The position numbers and the translations under genes are program-made. Under the pieces are notes generated by a model. It was not told where the DNA came from, made no database searches, and saw only the letters and a program-made list of their open reading frames with translations. From Dyadobacter frigoris (GTDB lineage: Bacteria; Bacteroidota; Bacteroidia; Cytophagales; Spirosomataceae), in NCBI RefSeq assembly GCF_005280585.1, contig NZ_SZVO01000001.1, forward strand, positions 310,001 through 374,000: 64,000 nt of DNA. The letters run 5' to 3'. Below, one piece after another: positions 28,262-36,341 of the stretch (the stretch's first letter is position 1; every line of letters starts with the position of its first letter).

Positions 28262-28269
28262 CAAATTTA
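28262..28269 (-). promoter_or_regulatory. -7 box TAAATTTG for adk
   Basis: The minus strand reads TAAATTTG here, 45 bp before the adk ATG at 28217. A TTG 23 bp further upstream is a weak -33 candidate. Its position inside the longer adk frame argues for the short start. Confidence 0.45.
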
Positions 28270-28321
28270 CAATTACTTAATACATGTAAGTTCAATTATC
28301 TCGTTTTTTTCCAATAAAAAA

Positions 28322-28349
28322 TCCTCTTAATTATTACTAATCAAGAGGA
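28322..28349 (-). terminator. Terminator of the T9SS-tagged gene at 28373
   Basis: TCCTCTT (28322-28328) pairs with AAGAGGA (28343-28349). On the minus strand the hairpin is followed by a run of six Ts, 24 bp past the stop of the upstream gene. Confidence 0.75.
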
Positions 28350-28372
28350 GCGGGGTAAAATTGTTTAAAAAA

Positions 28373-29179
28373 TCAGGGAAGAACTACCCGCTTTACGGCT
28401 CCGTCTTCATTCTGCGTTACGGTCACGAAAAGAGTTCCTTTTGTATTTTTCTTAATGTCGATTTGACCTACAAACTCTCCGCTGAAATCTTTAATTTCTT
28501 TTTTGCCAACTTCTTTCCCCTTTGTATCTGAGACGGTTACGAGCACGTCTCCTTTTTGGGGAACATAAAAACGAAGATTCATAACACCATTATCGGGATT
28601 GTTTGGATAAACATTTAATTCCCTTATTGTTGATGCTTTTGCCATTTCATTATTCCAAAAACCGCCAACACGGTCGCCGACACGATTTCCAAAATCTTCC
28701 ATGTCGCGCATCATGATTTTTGCCTTCGGACGGATTTCTCTTTCAAGATTTCTGGTTTGGTTACGCAGTTCGTCGAAGTTAAGATTGAAATCTCTTAGAT
28801 CGTCGTTCCTGAAATTAAAGGCAAAATTCTCCTGATCATCATTTGACCTTTTCTGTATTTTTCCACGACGCTGAACATTTCTATTCCCTTTTCCGTCTTC
28901 AACCGTGATGGTAACCTGTTTCTTTCCACTGGGATCAAGTTTCATTGAATCAATCGCTTTGTCAACAAAATTTTCCGTTTCCGGTCCGGGCATATCCGGC
29001 AGCTCATAATTTTTTTCAATCGTCCTGGATTTTCCATCCTTATCTTCCGTTACTTTAATACGGATGGAAGTTTTTTTCTGGTCATCTTTTTCGGATTGTG
29101 CGAAAGTCTTTTCAAAAGCTGAAAGACTCATAATGACGAATAAAGACAAAGCGGCGCGTAAAAGGAATTTTTGTCTCAT
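28373..29179 (-). CDS. Exported protein with T9SS-like C-terminal domain, unknown function
   Basis: 268 residues. A signal peptide ends near KTFAQ. The middle is highly charged, rich in Lys, Asp and Arg, with a likely helical region (DLRDFNLNFDELRNQTRNLE). The last 80 residues read like a T9SS type A sorting domain (LNVYPNNPDNGVMNLRFYV, VTVSDTKGKEVGKKEI, GTLFVTVTQ). No catalytic motif is seen. It is divergent from the histidine kinase gene with 184 bp between the starts, so the kinase might control it; this is only context. Confidence 0.8.
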   Translation of the reverse strand: MRQKFLLRAALSLFVIMSLSAFEKTFAQSEKDDQKKTSIRIKVTEDKDGKSRTIEKNYELPDMPGPETENFVDKAIDSMKLDPSGKKQVTITVEDGKGNRNVQRRGKIQKRSNDDQENFAFNFRNDDLRDFNLNFDELRNQTRNLEREIRPKAKIMMRDMEDFGNRVGDRVGGFWNNEMAKASTIRELNVYPNNPDNGVMNLRFYVPQKGDVLVTVSDTKGKEVGKKEIKDFSGEFVGQIDIKKNTKGTLFVTVTQNEDGAVKRVVLP

Positions 29180-29211
29180 AATGCTCTATTGTTTTGTTTT
29201 TGAGATAATTA

Positions 29212-29219
29212 CAAATTTA
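29212..29219 (-). promoter_or_regulatory. -7 box TAAATTTG for the T9SS-tagged gene
   Basis: An exact TAnnTTTG match on the minus strand, 33 bp before the ATG at 29179. It is one of two divergent boxes in the same 184-bp gap. No -33 box was identified. Confidence 0.45.
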
Positions 29220-29283
29220 AATTTTACTTGAAGAACAGGCTGTTAAATTTTGTTAAAAAAAGAAACGGCTACTCCTGATACCT

Positions 29284-29291
29284 TAAATTTG
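29284..29291 (+). promoter_or_regulatory. -7 box TAAATTTG for the histidine kinase
   Basis: An exact TAnnTTTG match on the plus strand, about 73 bp before the kinase ATG at 29364, divergent from the box at 29212-29219. Confidence 0.4.
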
Positions 29292-29363
29292 TTCAACATA
29301 ATAAAGTCGCATAAAAAAGTGCTGGTGTTGCATAAAAAGCGGTGCATCGACAAATAAATAAAA

Positions 29364-31187
29364 ATGACTAAGCGGAAAATTCAGATTATTATCGGTTTAA
29401 TGTGCCTGGCGCTTATCGGCCTTATCGGTTTTCAGTGGTACTGGATCCGCGAGGCCATTGCTATCCGCAATGAACAATTCAATCAAAAAGTGGCCGAATC
29501 TGTACAGGAAGTGGTGCATCGCCTGGAAAAACAGGAAATGATGTATCTGCTTCAGCAGCGTATTGAAACGGAACAACAAAAGGATAAACTGAACCGTATT
29601 ACCCAGCTCAGAGAAATGCCGGTTAAAAAAAACGGTTCCAAACAGGACAAGAAACATGTTTCTGCGGTTTTGCCCCAGCCTAATGTCCAGGTTTTTATCG
29701 GGCCGAATGGAGATGAAATTCACTATCAGTTTTTTTCAGAAGCAGTACCATCCGATGTATTAAGTCCTAATTTTCGGGTAACACTGGACCACCAGCAGCA
29801 AATTATTGAAGAGTTTTTCCAGGCTCAGCGATTTGGTGCGGAAGGAATGGACGAATTCATGCGCAGAAGATTGGAAGAGGAAAAGAAACTCGGAAGTGCT
29901 TTTCAGGAAGCTTTTCCTGCTCAAAAAACGGGAGGGAAAAGCCAATCTCAGGAAGTGGATAATTCTGTCAATTCTCAGATTTTATATAGAAAAGAAAAAC
30001 CAACGCTGGAAAAATCGCCACAGCTCGCTGGTACAAAACCACTTATTAACGGCAAAGTCCGGGATCTCGACAGGGCCGATTTGCTTCGTGAAGTAATGAA
30101 GGATTTGATGTATACCAAAAGACCAATTCAGGAACGTGTAAACCGGTTTTTGCTTGATACCTTGTTAAGGAAAGAACTCGTTGAGAACGGAATTACTCTG
30201 TCATACGAATTTGCTGTTCAGGGAAATACGAACAACGGGTTAGTGTTTTCGACGGCTAGTTTAAAATCTTCGGAATGGGAGCAAAGATCTTACAAAGCGT
30301 CACTTTTTCCGAATGAAACTCTACAGGGAAATAATTTACTTTATGTATTTTTCCCTGATCAGCAAAAATATATTCTGAGTAATATGGGCGTCATGTTTGG
30401 CGGTTCAGGGATTTTGATCGTCGTGATTATGGCTTGTTTTTATATGGCCGTTTCAACCATTCTTCATCAGAAAAAACTTTCTGATATCAAGAATGACTTT
30501 ATCAATAACATGACCCATGAATTTAAAACGCCAATTTCTACCATTGCATTGGCTGCTGATATGGCACAAGAAAATTCTATGTCACCAGGAACCGCAGCGT
30601 CTCCACGTATGACCCGTTATCTGGGGATAATCCGGGAGGAAAATAAACGGCTCGGAACGCATGTTGAAAAGGTTTTACAAATGGCACTTTTGGATAAAGG
30701 TCACGTGAAGCTGAAAAGGAGCGAGGCGAATATTCATGATCTGATTGAAAAAGTATTGAATAGCCAAAGTGTGCAGATTGAGCAGAAAGCAGGAGAAATT
30801 GATCTGGAATTTGAAGCGATCAATGAAATAATTTCCTGCGACGAACTGCATATTTCCAACGTGCTGAACAATCTGATTGATAACGCGATTAAATATTCCC
30901 CTGAAAAACTGCACCTGAAAGTCAGGACAGAAAATGAAAATAATGGTATCACCATCGCTATAACCGACCATGGTTTAGGCATGAGCAAAGAGCAGATGCT
31001 ACGTATTTTTGATACCTTTTATCGGGTCCCAACCGGCAATGTACACGACGTGAAAGGTTTCGGCCTGGGATTGAGTTATGTGAAGAAAATGGTGGAAGCC
31101 CATGAAGGAACGGTTAATGTCCATAGCAGGCCAGGACATGGAAGTACGTTTATTATCTGGCTGCCGGTTGCTCCTGCCGAAGCATAA
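29364..31187 (+). CDS. Membrane sensor histidine kinase, orphan
   Basis: 607 residues. The first membrane segment lies at about residues 8-27, followed by a long charged periplasmic sensor region (about 28-345) and a second membrane segment (about 342-363). HisKA has the phospho-accepting H385 in MTHEFKTPI. HATPase_c has the N box NVLNNLIDNAIKYS, G1 ITDHGLGMS and G2 GFGLGLSYVKKM. The sensor region has no recognised domain and is rich in Gln and Lys with probable coiled coil. No response regulator gene is adjacent (valS follows), so its partner lies elsewhere. Signal unknown. Confidence 0.93.
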   Translation: MTKRKIQIIIGLMCLALIGLIGFQWYWIREAIAIRNEQFNQKVAESVQEVVHRLEKQEMMYLLQQRIETEQQKDKLNRITQLREMPVKKNGSKQDKKHVSAVLPQPNVQVFIGPNGDEIHYQFFSEAVPSDVLSPNFRVTLDHQQQIIEEFFQAQRFGAEGMDEFMRRRLEEEKKLGSAFQEAFPAQKTGGKSQSQEVDNSVNSQILYRKEKPTLEKSPQLAGTKPLINGKVRDLDRADLLREVMKDLMYTKRPIQERVNRFLLDTLLRKELVENGITLSYEFAVQGNTNNGLVFSTASLKSSEWEQRSYKASLFPNETLQGNNLLYVFFPDQQKYILSNMGVMFGGSGILIVVIMACFYMAVSTILHQKKLSDIKNDFINNMTHEFKTPISTIALAADMAQENSMSPGTAASPRMTRYLGIIREENKRLGTHVEKVLQMALLDKGHVKLKRSEANIHDLIEKVLNSQSVQIEQKAGEIDLEFEAINEIISCDELHISNVLNNLIDNAIKYSPEKLHLKVRTENENNGITIAITDHGLGMSKEQMLRIFDTFYRVPTGNVHDVKGFGLGLSYVKKMVEAHEGTVNVHSRPGHGSTFIIWLPVAPAEA

Positions 31188-31306
31188 AAATTGTCCCGAC
31201 AATCATTAATCTCCTATCATTCACGTGAAAATATCGGTTTCAAGTGATAACTTGCCATTCTTTTTAAGACTGCAATTGTTAACAACGCCCATATTTTACA
31301 AAAAGA

Positions 31307-33937
31307 ATGATCTCCAAAACCTACGCGCCGCAAGAGATAGAAGATAAATGGTATAGCTACTGGATCGAAAACAAATATTTTAATTCCAAGCCAAATCCTG
31401 ATAAAGAGCCTTATACCATCGTAATCCCTCCACCGAATGTGACGGGCGTTTTGCACATGGGCCATATGCTCAACAATACGATTCAGGATATTCTGATCCG
31501 TAAAGCGCGGATGGAGGGCAAAGAAGCGTGCTGGGTTCCGGGTACGGATCATGCCTCCATTGCCACGGAAGCAAAAGTGGTGGCGATGTTGAAAGAGCGG
31601 GGTATTAGCAAACGTGATTTGACCCGTGACGAATTTCTTGAATACTGCTGGGAATGGACGCACAAATACGGCGGAATTATTTTACAACAATTGCGTAAAC
31701 TGGGCGCATCCTGTGACTGGGACCGTACGGCTTTTACCATGGATCCGGATCTTTATGATTCTGTGATCGATGTTTTTATTGATCTGTACAAAAAAGGAGA
31801 TATTTATCGAGGTCACCGCATGGTGAACTGGGATCCTCAAGCGCGTACAACGGTTTCTGACGAAGAGGTAATTACAAAAGAAGTCAATCAAAAACTGGTT
31901 TATATCCGCTACGACCTGGTTGGCGGCGTGGAAGGCGAAGGGATAATTATTGCCACAACCCGTCCTGAAACGATCATGGCGGATGCGGCAATTTGTGTTA
32001 ATCCAAATGACGAGCGTTATCAGAATCTGATCGGAAAACAGGTTACAATTCCTTTAATCAACAGAGCGATTGATATTATCGCTGACGAATATGTTGAAAT
32101 GGAATTCGGAACAGGTGCATTGAAAGTTACGCCGGCTCATGATACAAATGACTACGAGTTAGGTAAAAAACACAATCTGGCCATCATTGACCTTTTAAAT
32201 GAAGATGGAACGCTAAACGAAAAGGCACAAATTCTGGTTGGTGAAGACCGTTTTATTGCCCGTAAGAAGATTATCAAATTGCTTGAAGAATCAGGAAATC
32301 TGGTGAAGAGCGAAGAATATAAATCAAACGTTGGCCATTCGGAGCGGACGAATGCGGTTATTGAACCGAGAATTTCGGAACAATGGTTTTTGAAAATGAG
32401 CAGGTTAAGTCAGCCTGCTTTGGAAAACGTGATGAATGATACGATTCAGTTGATTCCACCAAAATTCAAGAACACATACCGTCACTGGATGGAAAATGTG
32501 CGGGACTGGAACATCAGTCGTCAGCTTTGGTGGGGACACCGTATTCCTGCATTCTACTTGCAGGATGGAACGGTTATCGTTGCCAAAACCAAAAATGAAG
32601 CACTGCATATTGCCCAGCACGAATATCAGCTTTTTGCTTTAACTGAAGAAGATTTGACGCAGGACGCAGATGTTTTGGATACCTGGTTTTCTTCCTGGTT
32701 ATGGCCCATTTCTGTTTTTAACGGAATAAAAAAACCGGATAACGAAGAAATAAATTATTACTATCCGACGAATGACTTGGTTACGGCTCCCGAGATTTTG
32801 TTTTTCTGGGTGGCACGTATGATCATAGCCGGTTATGAATACAAAGGCACTTATCCGTTCAAAAATGTTTATCTGACTGGAATTGTCCGCGATAAGCAAG
32901 GTCGGAAAATGTCGAAATCGTTGGGGAATTCCCCTGATCCGATTGACCTGATTGAACAATATGGTGCGGATGGAATTCGTACCGGTATGTTGTTCAGTTC
33001 GCCGGCAGGGAATGATTTGCCTTATGATGAAAAGCTGATTGAGCAGGGGAGAAATTTCTGTAACAAAATCTGGAATGCATTCCGTCTGGTAAAAGGATGG
33101 AGCGTGGATGCTTCACTTTCAGCGCCGGAAGGTTCAACATTAGCGGTAAAATGGTTTGATAGTAAATTGAACCAGACATTAGCCGAAGTTCAGGATCATT
33201 TCACCAAATTCCGTATTTCTGATTCGCTTAATTCTGTATACAAACTGATCTGGGATGATTTCTGCGCACAGTATCTGGAAATGATCAAGCCAGGTTTTGA
33301 ACAACCAATTGACGCCGCAACTTTTGAAGCAACGCTTGAATTTTTTGATAAATTAATGCGTCTGGCACATCCGTTCATGCCATTTATCACAGAGGAAATC
33401 TGGCAGAATATTCGTGAGCGTCAGGAAAAAGAAAGTATTTGTGTTGCTGATTTTCCAACGGTTGGTTCAGTTGACACCAATCTTCTTGGGGAGTTTGAAA
33501 TTCTGTTTGAATTGATTTCGGCAGTTCGGAATTTGAGGAATACAAAAAATATCAGCCCGAAAATTGAATTGCCGTTAGCAATTAAATCCGAGCAGCCTGA
33601 ACTTTATAAAGGACTGGAAGCTCTGGTAAGGAAACTTGCTAATGTGGCAGAAATAAATTTCGTAACGGAACAAGCACCGGGCATGTCATTTCTGGTACGT
33701 TCCGACGAATTCTTCATTAATCTGGAAGGAGAAATTGATGTTGAAGCGGAACGTGAAAATCTTCAAAAGGAATTGGTTTATACAGAAGGATTTCTGAATT
33801 CTGTTGCTAAAAAACTTTCCAACGAACGTTTTGTTCAAAACGCAAATGCTGACGTTGTTGAAAAAGAAAGGCAAAAAATGGCGGATGCGGAAGCAAAAAT
33901 TGTGACTTTGAAAGAAGCCTTGGTTAGGCTGGGGTAA
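31307..33937 (+). CDS. valS: Valyl-tRNA synthetase
   Basis: 876 residues, class I synthetase. The HIGH-type motif is HMGH at residues 50-53 (PPPNVTGVLHMGHM), the KMSKS loop is at 534-538, and an editing domain lies between (TTRPETIMAD). The C-terminal coiled-coil arm is present in the last 65 residues (DVEAERENLQKELVY). It charges tRNA-Val and edits threonyl errors. It stands alone, 119 bp after the kinase gene and followed by a terminator. Part of its arm-coding sequence recurs at 34551-34630. Confidence 0.98.
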   Translation: MISKTYAPQEIEDKWYSYWIENKYFNSKPNPDKEPYTIVIPPPNVTGVLHMGHMLNNTIQDILIRKARMEGKEACWVPGTDHASIATEAKVVAMLKERGISKRDLTRDEFLEYCWEWTHKYGGIILQQLRKLGASCDWDRTAFTMDPDLYDSVIDVFIDLYKKGDIYRGHRMVNWDPQARTTVSDEEVITKEVNQKLVYIRYDLVGGVEGEGIIIATTRPETIMADAAICVNPNDERYQNLIGKQVTIPLINRAIDIIADEYVEMEFGTGALKVTPAHDTNDYELGKKHNLAIIDLLNEDGTLNEKAQILVGEDRFIARKKIIKLLEESGNLVKSEEYKSNVGHSERTNAVIEPRISEQWFLKMSRLSQPALENVMNDTIQLIPPKFKNTYRHWMENVRDWNISRQLWWGHRIPAFYLQDGTVIVAKTKNEALHIAQHEYQLFALTEEDLTQDADVLDTWFSSWLWPISVFNGIKKPDNEEINYYYPTNDLVTAPEILFFWVARMIIAGYEYKGTYPFKNVYLTGIVRDKQGRKMSKSLGNSPDPIDLIEQYGADGIRTGMLFSSPAGNDLPYDEKLIEQGRNFCNKIWNAFRLVKGWSVDASLSAPEGSTLAVKWFDSKLNQTLAEVQDHFTKFRISDSLNSVYKLIWDDFCAQYLEMIKPGFEQPIDAATFEATLEFFDKLMRLAHPFMPFITEEIWQNIRERQEKESICVADFPTVGSVDTNLLGEFEILFELISAVRNLRNTKNISPKIELPLAIKSEQPELYKGLEALVRKLANVAEINFVTEQAPGMSFLVRSDEFFINLEGEIDVEAERENLQKELVYTEGFLNSVAKKLSNERFVQNANADVVEKERQKMADAEAKIVTLKEALVRLG

Positions 33938-33956
33938 TAAATATAATATAAGTATA

Positions 33957-33989
33957 TAGCGCTGTTCCTTAGGGTGCAGCGCTATTTTT
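33957..33989 (+). terminator. Terminator of valS
   Basis: TAGCGCTG (33957-33964) pairs with CAGCGCTA (33977-33984), followed by five Ts, 20 bp after the valS stop. Confidence 0.85.
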
Positions 33990-34096
33990 GTTTACTGAGT
34001 CATGTTTTTTTTAGAAATAAATATGTCTGTTAATCAAATTGTTATGAGGAAGTTTCATTGTTGCTAAATGATTATTAACTAATAACCTCGTATAGC

Positions 34097-34104
34097 TATA
34101 TTTG
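34097..34104 (+). promoter_or_regulatory. -7 box TATATTTG for the VOC gene
   Basis: An exact TAnnTTTG match 24 bp before the ATG at 34128. No -33 box is apparent. Confidence 0.45.
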
Positions 34105-34127
34105 AATTAAAAATTCATAAAGCTGAT

Positions 34128-34529
34128 ATGAATAAAACAGAAATTTCCGGGATCGCGCCATTCTTTATCGTAAAGAATGTTCCCGCCGCACTCATGTTTT
34201 ATAAAAACAGTCTCGGGTTTGATATCACTTATCAGGGACCGAGCGAGGACGATATCTTTTTCGGTATTGTTCAAAGAGGAGCAGCGATGATTATGTTGAA
34301 AGACGTGGGAGTCGATCCTGTACCGAACCATACACGAGATATCAAAAAAGGAATTGCCCGCTGGGATGCTTACCTTCATGTCCGGGATCCTGATGCACTG
34401 GCGGCAGAATTCTTGATGCAAAATATTGAGTTTTTTCAACCGCTCAAAGACGATGATGATGGTTTGCGAGGATTCGAAGTCAGGGATGCTGACGGTTATA
34501 TATTATTTTTCGGATGTCCCCAAAAATGA
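34128..34529 (+). CDS. VOC (glyoxalase/bleomycin-resistance fold) family protein
   Basis: 133 residues with the beta-alpha-beta-beta-beta pattern of the VOC fold: ISGIAPFFIVKNVPAALMFY at the start, LGFDITYQGP, and a C-terminal GLRGFEVRDADGYILFFG. VOC proteins are metalloenzymes or drug-binding proteins of many kinds, and this one cannot be assigned a substrate. It lies between valS and a duplicated valS fragment and carries its own promoter box. Confidence 0.88.
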   Translation: MNKTEISGIAPFFIVKNVPAALMFYKNSLGFDITYQGPSEDDIFFGIVQRGAAMIMLKDVGVDPVPNHTRDIKKGIARWDAYLHVRDPDALAAEFLMQNIEFFQPLKDDDDGLRGFEVRDADGYILFFGCPQK

Positions 34530-34550
34530 ATAACAATTGATTTTTTAACT

Positions 34551-34630
34551 GACGAATTTTTCATTAATCAGGAAAGAGAAATTGATGTTGAAGCAGAACG
34601 TGAAAATCGTCAAAAGAAATTTGCTTATAA
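34551..34630 (+). pseudogene. Duplicated fragment of the valS 3' region
   Basis: 80 bp match valS positions 33704-33783 at 71 of 80 bases with no gaps. It still reads in frame as DEFFINQEREIDVEAERENR, against DEFFINLEGEIDVEAERENL in ValS. There is no start codon or promoter, so it is a non-functional scrap 847 bp downstream of its source, in direct orientation, with the VOC gene between. It was probably left by a partial tandem duplication or by recombination with another valS copy. Confidence 0.85.
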
Positions 34631-34668
34631 CGGCGCTGTAACCTTCCGGTTTCTGTGCTGTTTTTTTG

Positions 34669-35250
34669 TTATAATTTTAAATTGATACCCATATTTACCA
34701 AACCTTTGTAGCCATAGCCAATCTCTGCAAAGCCACCGAACTTTCTGCCAAATCTTATACCGAGCGGAGTTAATTGGAGTGTTAAACCAAAGTTGGTATA
34801 ATCAGAATAATTATTATTGTAATTGCCGGAAGTAACAATGAAACATCCCATTCCTCCCAGGGCATACAAACCGACATTCGGTCCTTTCAAATAATAAAAG
34901 GAGCCTTCCCCGGCAAGCGTCACAACTTTAATTCCGTCATAACGTCTGTTCCAATTGTCGTAATTAAAAGGTTTCGCACGACTGTTGTAGCCAATTGTTC
35001 CACCTATTGCAATTTTTTCGGAGACAAAATATTTGTACGAGCCAAAAACAGAGACATTATCAACGCTCACATGCTGGTGACTGGGAAAGAATAAGTCAAC
35101 AAACCGGACCAGCATTTCATTGGCAATGTCTTCGGTCGGCAATATTCCTGCACTTATAGCGATCTGGCTTTTTCCTTTATCCTCATCCTGGGCGTAACCA
35201 GTCGAGGTTAAGCACATTAAAAATGTAAATTTTACTAATAGATTTTTCAT
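34669..35250 (-). CDS. Probable outer-membrane beta-barrel protein
   Basis: 193 residues with a signal peptide (MKNLLVKFTFLMCLTSTGYAQ). The body alternates short polar and aromatic beta strands (SVFGSYKYFVSEKIAIGGTIGYNS, GSFYYLKGPNVGLYALGGMG, FAEIGYGYKGLVNMGINLKL) and ends in a hydrophobic strand typical of a small OmpX/OmpW-like barrel. Function unknown. It is divergent from the Crp/Fnr gene, whose palindromic sites lie about 110-170 bp from this gene's start. Confidence 0.8.
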   Translation of the reverse strand: MKNLLVKFTFLMCLTSTGYAQDEDKGKSQIAISAGILPTEDIANEMLVRFVDLFFPSHQHVSVDNVSVFGSYKYFVSEKIAIGGTIGYNSRAKPFNYDNWNRRYDGIKVVTLAGEGSFYYLKGPNVGLYALGGMGCFIVTSGNYNNNYSDYTNFGLTLQLTPLGIRFGRKFGGFAEIGYGYKGLVNMGINLKL

Positions 35251-35358
35251 AGACAGGCGATTTTCAGTGAGTAGTGATTTTGAAAAGACAGCAAAACATT
35301 ACAAATCCATTATGCTTTTTGTCCAATACAAAGTAACTTACCTTCTATAAAATGTTAA

Positions 35359-35419
35359 CTTGTCGTACGACAAGGATTCACGTTGTTCTACGACAATGTT
35401 TTTACTTGTTATAGAACAA
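35359..35419. promoter_or_regulatory. Array of three palindromic operator-like sites, 23-bp spacing
   Basis: Three 14-bp sites of pattern TTGTnnTAnnACAA start at 35360, 35383 and 35406, exactly 23 bp apart with 9-bp spacers. The first is a perfect palindrome extended to 16 bp (CTTGTCGTACGACAAG); the second is TTGTTCTACGACAA and the third TTGTTATAGAACAA. The last ends 34 bp before the ATG of the Crp/Fnr-type gene. They are probably binding sites for a dimeric regulator, perhaps that gene's own product. Confidence 0.7.
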
Positions 35420-35453
35420 TACTTTATAAATTCCCAAGTCAGTACGTCAAATC

Positions 35454-36056
35454 ATGGAAAGCACGAAACCTTTGCAGAGTATGCTGGAAGCGTCGAAATT
35501 TGTGTTGGCGCCTTCGGTGAGAGACAGGATTAAGGAGACCTTTAAGCCTTTTATGATTCCCAAAGGCAGAGTTTTGGTGGATTTGGGACAAATAAGTCCG
35601 TCGCTTTATTTTATTGAAAAAGGAGTGATGCGGACTTATTATTTGCGCGGTTCCGAGGATATTACCTCATTATTGGTTTCGGACGGCGACATTGTCTGCA
35701 TTGCGGAAAGTTTCTTTTTACAGAAATTATCAAACGAGGTTTTGGAGACTTTGGAAGACACGATTGTATATTCCATTTCCTACGACGCGTACCGGAAACT
35801 GGTTGAAGAAGATGTTTATATGGCTGGCCTGGCCGTGAGATTATTGGAACAGCATCTGATCAATTTTACGGATAAAGTGAAGGTTTTTAAATATTTATCG
35901 GTGGAGCAGCGTATCGAATATTATATCAATCACCCATCTTCCGTTTTTAGAAGAATTCCTGATCATTATATTGCAACGTATTTGGGAACAACCGGTGCAA
36001 CTTTTAGCCGGTGCCTGAAAGCGATAGGACCCGAGAGGTATAAAAATTCGAATTGA
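35454..36056 (+). CDS. Crp/Fnr-type transcriptional regulator
   Basis: 200 residues. An N-terminal cyclic-nucleotide-binding-like beta roll (FMIPKGRVLVDLGQISPSLYFIEKGVMRTYY) is followed by a dimer helix and a C-terminal winged helix whose recognition region reads YIATYLGTTGATFSRCLKAI. No Fnr cysteines are seen, and the cAMP phosphate pocket is not conserved, so the ligand is unknown. Similar Bacteroidota proteins are stand-alone regulators. Three phased palindromes precede the gene, suggesting autoregulation or control of the divergent barrel gene. Confidence 0.9.
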   Translation: MESTKPLQSMLEASKFVLAPSVRDRIKETFKPFMIPKGRVLVDLGQISPSLYFIEKGVMRTYYLRGSEDITSLLVSDGDIVCIAESFFLQKLSNEVLETLEDTIVYSISYDAYRKLVEEDVYMAGLAVRLLEQHLINFTDKVKVFKYLSVEQRIEYYINHPSSVFRRIPDHYIATYLGTTGATFSRCLKAIGPERYKNSN

Positions 36057-36224
36057 TCAGGGTAGTTTTTCAAAATTAATTTCGGGATTTTTCAGTTTGC
36101 TCCGGTTAAGACAGAAGTTATGCCACCACTTCTTGGTTTTTACATCATCGGCAGAAATTTTTTCTATAATAATATCAGTCCTTCGGACTTTGGAAAAAAA
36201 CTGAATTTTATAACTCCAAGCGGT
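36057..36224 (-). pseudogene. 3' remnant of a lost gene related to the C-terminus of the DUF3472 neighbour
   Basis: On the minus strand a 54-codon open stretch with no start ends in NPEINFEKLP and a stop. The intact neighbour at 36342 ends in KPEIDFEKLP, and the underlying DNA at the two ends is clearly alike (GTTTTTCAAAAT.AATTTC in both). Upstream it reads KTKKWWHNFCLNRSKLK, which I cannot place. A stop (36225-36227) closes the frame beside the direct repeats. I infer the tail of a deleted paralogue. Confidence 0.6.
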
Positions 36225-36239
36225 TTACTGGCTATAAAT

Positions 36240-36312
36240 AATCCTGAAAGGATGACATTATTGTAGAATGTGTTGGATAGCTCTCGAAAAACCCTGAAAG
36301 GGTGACATAATT
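36240..36312. repeat. Two direct repeats AAnCCTGAAAGGnTGACAT, 50 bp apart
   Basis: Copy 1 at 36240-36262 and copy 2 at 36290-36312 share 20 of 23 bases, each with a small palindrome (TCCTGAAAGGA or CCCTGAAAGGG) followed by TGACATnATT. Similar CCTGAAAGGGTGAC repeats occur in Bacteroidota intergenic regions as I recall. Two units are too few and the unit too short for a CRISPR. Confidence 0.65.
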
Positions 36313-36341
36313 AAGCCAGAAATTGTCCTGATTTTGTAAAA

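Noticed and set aside
36240-36312. Two repeats considered as a CRISPR
   Set aside because: There are only two units, with no cas genes and a short repeat carrying its own palindrome; more like an intergenic repeat pair.
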